Shown: one piece after another, positions 11,199-22,037 of the stretch
Layout of the letters: each line of letters starts with the position of its first letter
Numbering within the stretch: position 1 is the stretch's first letter
Assembly (NCBI GenBank): GCA_937625935.1
Contig: OW569348.1
Location: 558,001 to 622,000 of the forward strand
Direction of reading: 5' to 3'
DNA: 64,000 bases
From: Tetramitus jugosus
Taxonomy: Eukaryota > Heterolobosea > Eutetramitea > Acrasida > Vahlkampfiidae
The notes under the pieces: generated by a model
What the model was told of the DNA's origin: nothing
Seen by the model: only the letters and a program-made list of their open reading frames with translations
The model's database searches: none
Program-made: the position numbers and the translations under genes

Positions 11199-11509
11199 AA
11201 TCTGTTGCTGACGATCGCTTTCTGTCCTTGTTTGCGCTGTAGTCTGGATTTTCGCTACCCTATCCGATGGTCTATTTTTTCGCGTAAACCGATTCGCGTA
11301 TCTTCATGGTCTGCTTCTGAGTTGAACTCATCAACAAACATCTCAAACGATCCAAATCCCAAAAAGAACTCACTGCTTTTGCCAGAGACGTCATAAATCT
11401 GTTTTCTCTGCCACTCACTCCCTGTAGAGAAAAAAAGAAGAACAACTCTAAACTACAGGCGACCGACGTCTAAACGACCGACCAGTGCGATATCACAAAC
11501 GAGTCGCCA
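11199..11509. other. Intergenic region, MFS gene / TBC gene
   Basis: 311 nt between two plus-strand genes. It holds the transporter 3' UTR and the TBC promoter. A 63-codon open frame at 11205-11396 has no recognisable features. I see nothing else. Confidence 0.5.
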
Positions 11510-13381
11510 ATGAAGCTCCCGGCACTCAAGTTGCCTCAGTCAAACTCGAACAACAAACTCTTCAAAAAACAATCGACGACAACAACCGCAGAAAAATCAG
11601 AGATTGACCCCTACACTCTCTACTACCTACACTCTCATCATCATCATGTGGATCCATCCACGATAGACAACCATAACGACAATATTGGAGCAGGAGATGA
11701 TGATGATGATCAAGATAATAATATAGAGGATGATGCTCAACACTTGCCTTATCCATCTCGAACGAGAGCACTCACTTCTACTCCTTGTTCACCTGATGAT
11801 AATGATGATAACAATGATAATCAGATGAAGAATGATAATCAACAAACTTTGAGCAATAATAATAACAACAGGTCAAATGATGATGATGATGAAGATGGAA
11901 TGAAAAAGTTGATTCAGAGTCATTATCACGTGTCTCCAGAATGGACAAGCAATGGTCAATCCATGTCCATTCGTTCATTGACTCTCTCTGTTGATTTGAA
12001 CGATTTTGTTGTTGATGATTACTTTGATACAGATACCACATCAGATGCAACAACAACAATTGCTAAAACGGCAACAGAAACAACAGAAACGATTGTGAAG
12101 AATCAAAAGATGGAAAAAGAAACATCATCATCATCTGTGATTGTATCACTCATGTATTCTGAACCGTTGCTCATTCAATTAATGAATGAGTCGGAGGAAG
12201 TCATGTCCACGATTCGTGCATCCAAAAAGAAGATGACAACTTTGTCTCAGTTGGTTCATTCGAGGCGATGGATTCAATCTCTTGCTTCTTATTCTTCTAA
12301 TGAAACAGCGACAACAAGTGGTAGTAGTAGTAGTAGTAGTACTGCTGCTCTGCCAAGGAAAGATGATTTGTTAAAGTCGAGAGAGTTCACATGTATTGTA
12401 TGGCAACAATTGAGTGAGTTGCACCAGTTGGTTCATGATTTACCACCGAATTGTTATCAATTGTTTCTGAAGAAGAAGTTAAAGTTTCATTTGCATCAGA
12501 GTATGAACACCCCGACTACTCCTACTACGACAAATGAAGATGCGAATAACGATACATGTGATGCGATGAATGATAATCGCAACAGCAGAGAGGGTATCGT
12601 AGGAATTGAAGAAAATGGAGAAACGATATTTGCTCATGATTCCATCAATCAAATCTTGGCCGATGTGCCAAGAAGTAAATTAGGAACGGGATTTGTGGAT
12701 GAGTATGAAGCAGCGTTGACCGGTGATCAAGTACTGATTGAGCGAACCAAACTGTTTAACGTACTGTACAGTGTGTGCATGTTTTATCCCACTATTGGTT
12801 ATTGTCAGGGAATGAGCTACATTTGTACAATGTTGTTGCGAGTGATGGATCAGTCGGAAGAGCTCACATTCTTCATGATGCTCAATCTGATTGACAAGTA
12901 TGATCTGAGGGCGCTATTTGTTCCCTCGTTTCCACTGTTGAAGAAGATTCAGTTTGTGTTTGAGTCACTGATGCTCAAGAGACATTCGAAGCTGTGGAAT
13001 CACTTGAGTAACATGGGTGTATCGAGTGAGTTGTTCATTCCAAAGTGGATATTGCCCATGTTTTGCCTAGATTTCCCTCAGGACTTTGTTTTGAGAGTGT
13101 GGGACTGTTTCCTGTTGGACGGGTGGAAGTCCATTTATCAAGTCTTGTGCTCCATCCTTGTTCATAATCAGTCAACACTCTTCGGTTGTAAGGATCCTGC
13201 CAAAATCATTTTTGTGTTGCAGGAGCTGCCACTATCCTTAACGCGAACAGAAGACCAATGTAAAGTATTCGAGGCTTGTCCAAAGATGTTCAAGGATCGG
13301 GATCTGACAAGTGCGTTGAGCAAGTATGACAAGATGTTCCAACAGAAGCGCAGATCCAAAGTTCGGTCTCTGCTCATGTAA
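11510..13381 (+). CDS. TBC-domain Rab GTPase-activating protein
   Basis: 623-residue protein. Residues ~1-360 are low complexity, with Asp/Asn/Ser/Thr runs. The TBC domain occupies ~360-590. Both catalytic fingers of the dual-finger mechanism are present: Arg388 in ILADVPRSKLG and Gln433 in GYCQGMSY. The domain continues through IPKWILPMFCLDFP and VLRVWDCFLLDGWK, as in GYP/TBC1D proteins. It should therefore be an active GAP for a Rab, inactivating it on an endomembrane; the Rab partner cannot be inferred. The stop is only 11 nt from the stop of the convergent gene. Confidence 0.92.
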   Translation: MKLPALKLPQSNSNNKLFKKQSTTTTAEKSEIDPYTLYYLHSHHHHVDPSTIDNHNDNIGAGDDDDDQDNNIEDDAQHLPYPSRTRALTSTPCSPDDNDDNNDNQMKNDNQQTLSNNNNNRSNDDDDEDGMKKLIQSHYHVSPEWTSNGQSMSIRSLTLSVDLNDFVVDDYFDTDTTSDATTTIAKTATETTETIVKNQKMEKETSSSSVIVSLMYSEPLLIQLMNESEEVMSTIRASKKKMTTLSQLVHSRRWIQSLASYSSNETATTSGSSSSSSTAALPRKDDLLKSREFTCIVWQQLSELHQLVHDLPPNCYQLFLKKKLKFHLHQSMNTPTTPTTTNEDANNDTCDAMNDNRNSREGIVGIEENGETIFAHDSINQILADVPRSKLGTGFVDEYEAALTGDQVLIERTKLFNVLYSVCMFYPTIGYCQGMSYICTMLLRVMDQSEELTFFMMLNLIDKYDLRALFVPSFPLLKKIQFVFESLMLKRHSKLWNHLSNMGVSSELFIPKWILPMFCLDFPQDFVLRVWDCFLLDGWKSIYQVLCSILVHNQSTLFGCKDPAKIIFVLQELPLSLTRTEDQCKVFEACPKMFKDRDLTSALSKYDKMFQQKRRSKVRSLLM

Positions 13382-13392
13382 ATTTTAATAAC

Positions 13393-14835
13393 TTATTCAT
13401 TTATTGTCTCTCGTTGTTGTTCGTGTCCTTGAAGTATCTCCTTTATGTTGCGTATGAAGTGAATAGCGAACAAAAGTTCGGAATTGGACCAGATGGCAGT
13501 CGAATGCATCATGTCACTGATCGCGAACAACGTCTTCTGTTGATCTTCACTCGTCACAGCTCTATCTCGCAACATTTCTTGAAAATGATTGTTCATGAAC
13601 CGTTGTATCTGCTCATTCGTATTTATCCATGTGCATCCATAGGATTCACATGCCTTCAACAGTCCAAACAATATTGCGTTGTCGCCCGTGTAACAATTGA
13701 AGAAATAATTGGTGTTTGGAGATACGTACACCATGCGCTTTTCTGTTCCCGACTTGTCACTGATCCACCTTGTATCCAGTGTCTTCAAGTCATATGTCTC
13801 GGGCTTTGGCTCACCATAGAGCAATCCATTATGATCATTCATAAACTGGGAAAAGAAATTCTCAACACCCTCTTGTATCACGGAGTTGTTGTTGATAATA
13901 TCATCATCATTGGATGATGAGATGAGCAATGCCAAATATACCCACACGTCTTGCCACAGGAATCTACAATTTGGTTTCTTGTCCTTCTTGTCCATGTCAA
14001 TGTATGACTTGATGTTCGACACGTGACCAAAGCCAAACTCCTCCAACAATATTCTTCGCAACTCACTCTTGATATGATCATAGGAATCAGATGTTGACAA
14101 CAAAAGTGTAATTCCCTTTGATTCCATCACTACCACAGCAATCAACAATAGAGCATGATCCACAGCTCTAAAATACGACTCCACACGAACATGATCACCA
14201 CCAACATGATCATGTTGTGGTACATGACGAATCTTTGTCACATACATTTTGTGTTGTTGGTGATAAAACAGCTCATGAATCTCTCTAAATTGTTCACTTG
14301 GACTGTTCATTGAACGAACATCATTTTCTTTCTTATTGTTGTTACTGCAAGAAGGATACAGCACAATAGTGTTCATCAACAGTGCAATCACCTGACTCAC
14401 TAGCTTATACACGTGATCTCGATGCTCTGTTCGATGATAGAGCTGAAGCAAATGAGCATTGGATGCTGCATTCTCATGACTCCACCACTCTGTTTCAGTT
14501 CTCTGATGAAACATGTGTGTAATTGGGTCATAGTTCAATCGTATGACACTGTTCACTACTTTTGACATGGCATTCTTGATCTCTTGTTGTAGTTCTTGTT
14601 GTTGTTCATCATTCTTATGGTGAAGGTGATAGTAGTAGTTGATGGCCATGAGACAATTGTGCCACACTCCTTCATTGTGAAGACCAGATGGTTCATGATA
14701 AAAGTTGAGAACGAGATCCAACAACTCATGATGATTACAGTTGTTGTTGTTGTTGTTGTTAGATGATGGATAAGTGGCCCAGATGCCTTTGATGATTTGG
14801 GAAGAGAGTCGATTCAAATGGTCATTGGAAGTCAT
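13393..14835 (-). CDS. Unidentified protein, possibly of the six-hairpin (alpha/alpha) type
   Basis: 480 residues, single exon, starting at the first ATG (14835). I do not recognise the family. Motifs such as GLHNEGVWHNCLMAINYYYH near the N-terminus, FRAVDHALLLIA in the middle and FFNCYTGDNAILFGLLKA near the C-terminus recall the helix-loop pattern of six-hairpin glycosidase/epimerase proteins, with Trp, His and Asp-rich loops. This is only a resemblance. There is no signal peptide or membrane segment, so a cytosolic protein is likely. A poly-Asn run lies near residue 27. Confidence 0.7.
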   Translation of the reverse strand: MTSNDHLNRLSSQIIKGIWATYPSSNNNNNNNCNHHELLDLVLNFYHEPSGLHNEGVWHNCLMAINYYYHLHHKNDEQQQELQQEIKNAMSKVVNSVIRLNYDPITHMFHQRTETEWWSHENAASNAHLLQLYHRTEHRDHVYKLVSQVIALLMNTIVLYPSCSNNNKKENDVRSMNSPSEQFREIHELFYHQQHKMYVTKIRHVPQHDHVGGDHVRVESYFRAVDHALLLIAVVVMESKGITLLLSTSDSYDHIKSELRRILLEEFGFGHVSNIKSYIDMDKKDKKPNCRFLWQDVWVYLALLISSSNDDDIINNNSVIQEGVENFFSQFMNDHNGLLYGEPKPETYDLKTLDTRWISDKSGTEKRMVYVSPNTNYFFNCYTGDNAILFGLLKACESYGCTWINTNEQIQRFMNNHFQEMLRDRAVTSEDQQKTLFAISDMMHSTAIWSNSELLFAIHFIRNIKEILQGHEQQRETINE

Positions 14836-15009
14836 TCTTGTTTGGGTCCAGAGCTTTCTTTGATCTACCAAGGATTGGTTTTGTGTGAAATCGCGGACCA
14901 GAAAATCCGTCGATTTGTTTACCCCATAGAGGGACTTTCAAGAGTCTTTTCGTGTCAATCTTTCATAAAACGACTAGTTCAACTGCAGGAATCTACAGGA
15001 TGATTAGAT

Positions 15010-18000
15010 TTATTGATTGTTTGGAGAGACAGGTGAGTCTCTTACTTCGTCCTCCAATGGAGGAGGTGGGGGTGGAGGGGTGGAAGGTGGAGATTCCACA
15101 TGTACGTACTGTGGTTCTTCAACTGGTGGTTGAACAAATGGTTGAGTATCCACATGTTGACTCAAATCTGGTGAGGATACAAACGATGACGTTCTGAAGG
15201 AGCCTGTTCGACTCAAGAGACCAAATGCAGTATTGTCGACCATGCGTTGGAATATTTCTGCATTCTCGCCAGTCAGAGCCAACTCGAGTGATTGGATCCA
15301 GACCATCTTCATCATTTGCTCTCTTGAGAATGTAAGTTTGGTGTTCGTTACTCCATTGAAGAACTTGTCAGAATTGGAGGATTGTGCTGCTACCGATTGC
15401 TCAAAGCCTCGAATAGGGGCTAAAAAGTTGAATGTGGATAACACTTGCTCTTGTTGCCAGTGTTTACTCTTGTCTTGATTCATTTCATTCAACAGGTAGT
15501 TGAGAGCTGTGTGGGCACTAGCTGAGAGAATCTTGTTTTTGTGAATTGATGTCTCTCTTAAGTTGTATGACAGTTGAACGCAATCATCGGCAGTCCATAC
15601 TTCGGCAGAGTAGAGCGATGGCAATAGATTGGATAAGAGGTGCATTGAGGGCACAGACCATCCTTCTGGTCCATGAATCATGATACTGATCAATAGACTT
15701 GTAATAAAACTACCGTTCTTGCTACTGAAAACGCTGACAAAGACCTTTGAGAAGGTTTGAGAGAAAGTGTCGAGTTTCAAACGATACTCGTCCGTAGATT
15801 GATCAATCGCACCGCTAGAATATAGGGAAGGTGCAAATCGGTCAATACTTTGCTTAAATACTTCGAGGAATCGCTGCAAGCCCTTGTTTCCTTGCGTAAT
15901 AACTGAGAGAATCTTGTCTCTTCGAGAAACACGACCACAGCAAACCAGCATATAGTAACAAAGTACAACAACAGCACTGAACATGTTATCCTGAGGCAGA
16001 GTATCTAATGAAGCAAAGGATTCAAGCATTTCCAACGTACTATCGTACGTCTTGTATGAGAATAATCCCTTTGTCAATGCCTTCGAGATAGTTGCATCCA
16101 TTGACTCGAATTCTGCTGGCCAGTGATTGATTGGCAGGATACGGGTTGGATGGGTTGACAGTTGGCGAAGTTTGAGTATCATTCGGAGAGCGCAAGCAAA
16201 ATGGTCGATGTTCCAAGAGTGAATCAATGTAATGGAGATCTTGAACAGGAGACAGTTGACATCATTTCTCGCACAAACTTCATCTGGTATCTTTTCCAAA
16301 ATATTGAATATGATTTGAATTTTGTGTTGATTCTTCGTCCTGATAGCATCGAACAAACACAAGCTAAGAGTTTCAACGATCGAACTGTCAAATTGAGTAT
16401 TCAAGTGATAAAACAGATGGAAACTTTCCAACGATGTCTGAATATCTCTTGCCTGTATAGCGGATATCAAGGCAACACTTGCTGTTTTCTGTGCTAGTCC
16501 AGGACAGTGTGAAATCTCGAAAAAGCGAACATAGTTTCTAATGAATTCGCCATCACGTGAATACTTCAAATCCAACTTAGTGTCTTGTGAACTGTTGTTC
16601 CTGAAGGTCGATTTCATAAATTCCAACGCAGAAGACAAGTGAGTATCTGAGACTCTTCGACGAATAACCAAGTTCTGGAATAGGTTCTCCAGAAGGATAG
16701 TTGCTTCCTTTCTTGGATTTAAACGAGTTGAGTGGAAATCTACAATAGCTTGCACCAATAGAACTGGTAAATGAGGTATAAAGTCTAGAGCGTGCTCATA
16801 GGCCAGCTGTGACAAAATTTGGAGTGCATTTGATTCAGCGACACATAACTCCCTTACGTCCGTATTCATTTGATTATTCAGTTGCCATAGAGTAAATTCT
16901 AACTTGTTATGAGGATACACCAATTCATAATTCTTCAGATGTGACATTAGTTGCTGTATGATAGATGCAGTGCTATTGACATCTCTGGCACACCAGAATA
17001 AGATGTTTCGAAGCATTTGTTGTAATACTGCTGAAGAATTCGCAGAGGATCCCAGCTCCGCTATAATCATATCGACCACAGTCTTCGACACTGATGTACA
17101 TGTTTCCCTTGAACGCATCAGCTGATACCAAATACGCTCCAAGTACAATTGGAAACTTGTCGTTTGTGTTCGAAGCAACTGTTGAGAACAATCACCGTTT
17201 GGACTTGCTTGAGAAACAGATGTTCTACTCGCTTTTCTCGTTGAACTTCGATTGGTTTTGCGTGCTTCGTTCTCATAGGCATACTCGGTCAACTTCTTCG
17301 TAATATTAAATATAGATCGATGAATTTGTTGTGGAGGAGAGTAGACCACACGTTTTCCGTGACTGATGGATTGCTGAAGTAATTGACCATAATTATAGGC
17401 CCAAGGCTCTAAGATGCGCAAGGTAATCTCTCTGTTGTAATCGTTCAAGTCCAGTACAACTCTCTCAGCTTCAGCAAATATCTCAACTGTTAGTTTGATA
17501 TCCTTGGAGGCACAGTACGCTGACAGATCTAGTATGCTTGGAATACAAGCATTTTCATCCTCTGACGAATGGAAAAGAAGATAGCATCCATAATCTAAAT
17601 CATTGTTCTCCGCATCGCATATCGACTGAATCAAATCCAACGCAGCAGAACGTAAAGGAGCATTGTTGCTGGCACATGCGTTCGTTAGACCAAGGAATAG
17701 ACAAGCTCCGATGTTTGTTTGCCATTTATCCTTATCTTGCACACAGTACACAAACAAACTCTTCATTACCTGTGCTATGGCTTGCATGTAGTGAACACAA
17801 ATATCATGAATCGCTTCTAATTTCATATCATCATCTTCTATCTCCTTATAGAGATTGTCAGTGTCAGGTGCGTCCTTCTTGGTGAACACACTGAATGAAT
17901 TAGTCGATTGATGAGGGCTTGTTGTTCTCAGTTGTTGGAATCGCTTTGCCTTGGCCTGCTGGAAATCAGAAGACTTGAACGTCTTCAACAATAACTCTGC

Positions 18001-21000
18001 CCTTGTATTCATTACGAATAATTTGAATAATTGCGGATTCAGCTCAAGCAGTGTGGCCATTCCATTGGTGATCAATGCTTTATCAACCTTGTAATAGCTG
18101 ATGACCGTGTGGAAATACTCTAATATTTCGGTCATCAACTCTGTGCTTTGAACTTCAGAGAATTGCAGAATTGATGTGAGAGCATTGATGGCAACAGAAT
18201 CAATGGTAGCTATAGGATTGTTCAGTGAAACGAAATCAAATACAGATTTTGTTAACGTGGCAGCTCCTGATTTTAGCATTAGAGGGCTATTACTATTATA
18301 GTGTTCATCGAGTGTTCCTCCGTATAGTCGAATAGCTGCCATACAAAGCTTGTAGAGATGATTGAAGTAATGTTGGATAATATTCGAGGCTTGTTTCCAC
18401 ATATCAGCATTCATAGTACTCGCTGGAATATCATTTGCTTGCAGCTCTCCAGTTGTCCAGTTGACAATCAATTGCTCGTAATACGATAAAACGGTTTGGT
18501 CATCATTCTGGAATAGGTACTCTGTAGAAATTGATTCACCACGAGAAATATAAGTCTCTAACAATTCTAAAATATTGCTCTCGAATATCAAGTCTGATGA
18601 TTCGACTCTTTCCTTCTTCTTTTCCTTGATAACAATTCTTGGAGCGCCTACAGATCTGATTTGCTCAAATACAACATGTAAATTGCTTTCGGGAACACAA
18701 GCCAGTACTTGCAACACGATAAAGTGGAGTCGCTCATGCAACGCCTTGTTCTTACTTGCGAGTAATTGGATAAGATCGCGAACAAAGACAGCTGCTGATT
18801 CCTTCTTACCAGATCGAATTGCTTTGCACATAAACTTTGTCAAATTCATCATAAGAACAATTTCCTTATTCGTAATGATGCCTCCTCGAATAATAGGGGC
18901 GTTCCAAATCTTAAGAGTCTCGTGCCATGCAAACACCAAGCTTGCGTTGTCTGATAGTTTGAAAAATACTGATAGGGAATTCCAAATCGAGTCTATATCA
19001 CAAGAGAATTGCTTGGATAATGGACCAACCATAGATACATCTCTTTCCTGCACTTCTTCACATCGTTCAAGCTTCAACAAATCATCAAAGATATAAGTTG
19101 CACAAAGATCATTCATACACATTCTGACGTTCTCTCGAGCCAGAGTAGAGAACAGCTGAGTAGCTTTGACTCGTACTGCAGAGTTCGGATGAACAATCCA
19201 TATTAAACATAATCCCTCCAGTCTTTGCCTGATACTTCTATAATCTTCAGGTGCAAGTTTCAGACCTTGTTCCGTGCAGCAAGTGACAAATATTTCAATG
19301 CAGGAACACAAGTCATTCAACAATCGAACTGCGTCATCAGCTGGAATCTCATTCACTCTCAACAGCACTTTAAGGTAGGTCTCTAACACATCAGTGAAGC
19401 TCACAAGAGGGTCTATCTGTACATTCATGTTCAAGGATGTGGACGCTGCGATTGAAATGGGTAAATCAGGTGAGAGCAAAAAGGTGCCAATGACTTTTCG
19501 CGCTTGTTTCATCAAGTCCTCAGATGGAGCTCTAATTCTTGGTAGGCAGGATATTGTTGGCAGAACAATCTTGTTGTTCTTCATGAGTGATTCATCCTGT
19601 AGGCAATCATTCAACAGAATACCCAATGTGACATCATATGGCGCTAATTGTTGCAAAGGTGTGAATTGTACAATTTTTGATAGTGCATTCAGCACAATGA
19701 TGCGCTTCTCAGTACTAGGCTGAGAGCGCAACACCTCTTCAATAAACTTACAGCTCGCTGGCAAGTTGGTTCTGGCGTACTCAACGAGAAATTGTTCAAT
19801 TGTGGCGTGTTCCTCCTCGCCCAGAACATTCTTCTTGTTGAAAAGAATGCTGTGTGCTCCATTGACACAATTAGAGATCTTGACTACTTCCTTTTGTAGA
19901 ATCTTTGATGGAGAGTATTGCAAATATTGAACAAAGTATTGGAAAATAGGGCATCGCTCCTTCTTCTCCTTGAGTGAAGCTGTCATGTTCTTCAAGGCGG
20001 CATCCAACATTTCTGAACCACTCTTCAAGTATAAATCCTCTGGTAGCACACTGATAATGCAGAACATGGTACCTGTGCAAATGACTCGATGCTTTGACTT
20101 TGACTTGATAATCTTTTGCATCAGATCAAACAATTGTACCAACAGAGAGCACAACTTGCGCTCTTCGTCGGCACTAAACTGTTGGAATTGTTGATACTCA
20201 AATTTTCTAATGTTGATGCGATCGATTTGTTGTTGAGGCACAGTTGAGCTAAAGAATTGTAATGCATTGGGAGAGAAGGACCTACTGATCTCGGAGCTTG
20301 GTGTCGCAGGCGAAACAGGTGTTCCACTCTGACTGTTGCTCGCTCCCCAGTTATTGAAAGAGAGAATGTCAATTAGAATCTTGTTGATTCCACTGCAGAG
20401 TTCCGGATAGAGTGAAGTTGTTCCCTTGGTCACCTGAGGGATCTTTGTCGCCAGTGCCTCCAATAGCTTCATGACTCTACTCGATGCCTTTCCCAACGAA
20501 TACAGCAGAACCTTTAACACTTGAGAATAGATTGCCATTTCCTTTGCTTCTGCGTCCTTCTTTGGATTCATGGCATCAAATCGCTTCATATAATAGTTTA
20601 GAATCGGCTCTAGAAACACTTGACTCATGGAACCGAGCAGCAATGAAGCCTGATTTCGGATCGCATACGGCGTATCCAACGTAATTCTCGCAAAGCAACT
20701 GTCCAAAATCTCAGTGCAACTCATATCGACAGATGACGATGACGATGATTGTGGAGAACTACAATTCAATGAAACATAATAGTCAAAGCACTGACGCATC
20801 AATTGCAACAGATAGCAGTCGATTGAAGAATCAAACGTCTCATAATCCAACGGTGGTATCTCATTACCCGAAAACTGTTTTTTTCTCTTCTTGATAAACT
20901 GTTGAATGAGTGGATCGTCCAGTGTGACACTAAACTGCTCCAACATTCTTCTCAGTTGACTCATGATGAATCCCATGTTGCCACCATTGAAACACAATAG

Positions 21001-21480
21001 TGTGAGACATTGACCCACCGATCTCATATTCGGTTCAAACAACAACTTGTCATCAAAATGACTCTCCCATTTTTCAATGTGCAATTTGATGGCTTCTTCA
21101 CTCATGGACCAATTGACTTGACCGTGCAACAAGTGATTTCTTGTTTTCAATCTCTTGATAAACTGCTCCTTCAAGTATTGTTTCTCCTCTTGTTTTGCTC
21201 TATGGATGACTCGTAATTGTTCCACGTGTCGAACTGTCATGGCAGAGCTGTTGGTCGTTGTGGAGATGACTGACTCTGACATGACAAGGTACTCCAATTG
21301 GATCAATAGTCCCTGTATCACTGCTTGGCCATTGAGTGCTGTTGCTACTGCTGGTGGTTGTTGTTGTTGGTGTGATGATGATGATGATTGATCATTTGTG
21401 GTGTGAATACTACTACTGCTACTACTGCTGTTGTTGTTGTTAGTGCTATTATTGTTGCTATTATTTCCAATGGGTACCAT
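15010..21480 (-). CDS. Furry/Mor2/Tao3-like cell-morphogenesis scaffold
   Basis: 2156-residue single-exon protein made almost wholly of HEAT/ARM-like helices. Three parts point to the Furry (FRY/Mor2/Tao3/PAG1) family: KLTVEIFAEAERVV...LEPWAYNYG matches the PW-x-x-N landmark of the central region; LAYEHALDFIPHLPVLL matches AYENDEDFREHLPLLF of plant FRY homologues; and LTKGLFSYKTYDSTLEML matches their VLKGLMS segment. Family members bind NDR/LATS kinases with Mob proteins and control polarised growth and morphogenesis. The extreme N-terminus is Asn/Ser-rich and the C-terminal tail has a run of eight prolines. Length fits fission yeast Mor2 (~2200). Confidence 0.8.
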   Translation of the reverse strand: MVPIGNNSNNNSTNNNNSSSSSSSIHTTNDQSSSSSHQQQQPPAVATALNGQAVIQGLLIQLEYLVMSESVISTTTNSSAMTVRHVEQLRVIHRAKQEEKQYLKEQFIKRLKTRNHLLHGQVNWSMSEEAIKLHIEKWESHFDDKLLFEPNMRSVGQCLTLLCFNGGNMGFIMSQLRRMLEQFSVTLDDPLIQQFIKKRKKQFSGNEIPPLDYETFDSSIDCYLLQLMRQCFDYYVSLNCSSPQSSSSSSVDMSCTEILDSCFARITLDTPYAIRNQASLLLGSMSQVFLEPILNYYMKRFDAMNPKKDAEAKEMAIYSQVLKVLLYSLGKASSRVMKLLEALATKIPQVTKGTTSLYPELCSGINKILIDILSFNNWGASNSQSGTPVSPATPSSEISRSFSPNALQFFSSTVPQQQIDRINIRKFEYQQFQQFSADEERKLCSLLVQLFDLMQKIIKSKSKHRVICTGTMFCIISVLPEDLYLKSGSEMLDAALKNMTASLKEKKERCPIFQYFVQYLQYSPSKILQKEVVKISNCVNGAHSILFNKKNVLGEEEHATIEQFLVEYARTNLPASCKFIEEVLRSQPSTEKRIIVLNALSKIVQFTPLQQLAPYDVTLGILLNDCLQDESLMKNNKIVLPTISCLPRIRAPSEDLMKQARKVIGTFLLSPDLPISIAASTSLNMNVQIDPLVSFTDVLETYLKVLLRVNEIPADDAVRLLNDLCSCIEIFVTCCTEQGLKLAPEDYRSIRQRLEGLCLIWIVHPNSAVRVKATQLFSTLARENVRMCMNDLCATYIFDDLLKLERCEEVQERDVSMVGPLSKQFSCDIDSIWNSLSVFFKLSDNASLVFAWHETLKIWNAPIIRGGIITNKEIVLMMNLTKFMCKAIRSGKKESAAVFVRDLIQLLASKNKALHERLHFIVLQVLACVPESNLHVVFEQIRSVGAPRIVIKEKKKERVESSDLIFESNILELLETYISRGESISTEYLFQNDDQTVLSYYEQLIVNWTTGELQANDIPASTMNADMWKQASNIIQHYFNHLYKLCMAAIRLYGGTLDEHYNSNSPLMLKSGAATLTKSVFDFVSLNNPIATIDSVAINALTSILQFSEVQSTELMTEILEYFHTVISYYKVDKALITNGMATLLELNPQLFKLFVMNTRAELLLKTFKSSDFQQAKAKRFQQLRTTSPHQSTNSFSVFTKKDAPDTDNLYKEIEDDDMKLEAIHDICVHYMQAIAQVMKSLFVYCVQDKDKWQTNIGACLFLGLTNACASNNAPLRSAALDLIQSICDAENNDLDYGCYLLFHSSEDENACIPSILDLSAYCASKDIKLTVEIFAEAERVVLDLNDYNREITLRILEPWAYNYGQLLQQSISHGKRVVYSPPQQIHRSIFNITKKLTEYAYENEARKTNRSSTRKASRTSVSQASPNGDCSQQLLRTQTTSFQLYLERIWYQLMRSRETCTSVSKTVVDMIIAELGSSANSSAVLQQMLRNILFWCARDVNSTASIIQQLMSHLKNYELVYPHNKLEFTLWQLNNQMNTDVRELCVAESNALQILSQLAYEHALDFIPHLPVLLVQAIVDFHSTRLNPRKEATILLENLFQNLVIRRRVSDTHLSSALEFMKSTFRNNSSQDTKLDLKYSRDGEFIRNYVRFFEISHCPGLAQKTASVALISAIQARDIQTSLESFHLFYHLNTQFDSSIVETLSLCLFDAIRTKNQHKIQIIFNILEKIPDEVCARNDVNCLLFKISITLIHSWNIDHFACALRMILKLRQLSTHPTRILPINHWPAEFESMDATISKALTKGLFSYKTYDSTLEMLESFASLDTLPQDNMFSAVVVLCYYMLVCCGRVSRRDKILSVITQGNKGLQRFLEVFKQSIDRFAPSLYSSGAIDQSTDEYRLKLDTFSQTFSKVFVSVFSSKNGSFITSLLISIMIHGPEGWSVPSMHLLSNLLPSLYSAEVWTADDCVQLSYNLRETSIHKNKILSASAHTALNYLLNEMNQDKSKHWQQEQVLSTFNFLAPIRGFEQSVAAQSSNSDKFFNGVTNTKLTFSREQMMKMVWIQSLELALTGENAEIFQRMVDNTAFGLLSRTGSFRTSSFVSSPDLSQHVDTQPFVQPPVEEPQYVHVESPPSTPPPPPPPLEDEVRDSPVSPNNQ

Positions 21481-21946
21481 TTGTTAGGATGTTGTCACCA
21501 CAGTTAATGTTCGTTGTTGTTGTTATTGTTGTTGATGTCAAAAATGATTGGTCCAGGATGTGAGAACGAACAACAAGACAGAGTTGGTGATGGTTTCTAG
21601 AAGTGTTGATTGTTTGTTTAGGAGAAGCACTCTGGACGATGTGCGATAGCCCCAGAATAGAGAACATTAGACAAGGAAGGAGGATATCATCCACGTCAAA
21701 AATCTCACAGCCTCATCAACTCTCAATAACACGATCGTGACACCAACAAACATCTCCCCGATTGTGAAGCCTATTCCTCCGAGCAAAAAAATATCGGCGA
21801 CAGGCACAAGAAAAATGGACAGACAAAAAATAATAAAAATGAAAACGCGATAAAACATAGCGACATTATACTTGCCAAGACCTGCCACAACCAAAGATTC
21901 GGAGCATCAGGAGCCTCTATTTTAGCGAAATTATTATACTCAATAA
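21481..21946. other. Intergenic region upstream of tRNA-Ser
   Basis: 466 nt between the Furry-like start and tRNA-Ser. It contains a 75-codon hydrophobic minus frame (21667-21894), which probably reflects T-rich sequence rather than a gene. No other feature was seen. Confidence 0.5.
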
Positions 21947-22029
21947 GCATTGATGCTCGAGCGGTCAAGAGGTTGGACTTGAAATCCAATACCGGAAACG
22001 GTGCGCAGGTTCGAATCCTGTTCAATGCG
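21947..22029 (+). tRNA. tRNA-Ser (anticodon TGA)
   Basis: A complete class II tRNA without intron. The acceptor arms GCATTGA and TCAATGC pair perfectly. The anticodon stem TTGGA/TCCAA encloses loop CTTGAAA, with anticodon TGA at 21980-21982, reading UCA. A long variable arm (ACCGGAAACGGT) is typical of serine tRNAs, and the T arm reads GCAGG-TTCGAAT-CCTGT. Discriminator G is at 22029. Confidence 0.97.
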
Positions 22030-22033
22030 AACG

Positions 22034-22037
22034 TTTT
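22034..22037 (+). terminator. Pol III terminator of tRNA-Ser
   Basis: A TTTT run five bases after the mature 3' end of tRNA-Ser, the usual RNA polymerase III stop. Confidence 0.7.

Noticed and set aside
21667..21894. Hydrophobic 75-codon minus frame beside tRNA-Ser
   Set aside because: T-rich DNA gives Phe/Ile/Leu-rich frames by chance; another frame of equal length overlaps it, and no splice or homology support is visible.
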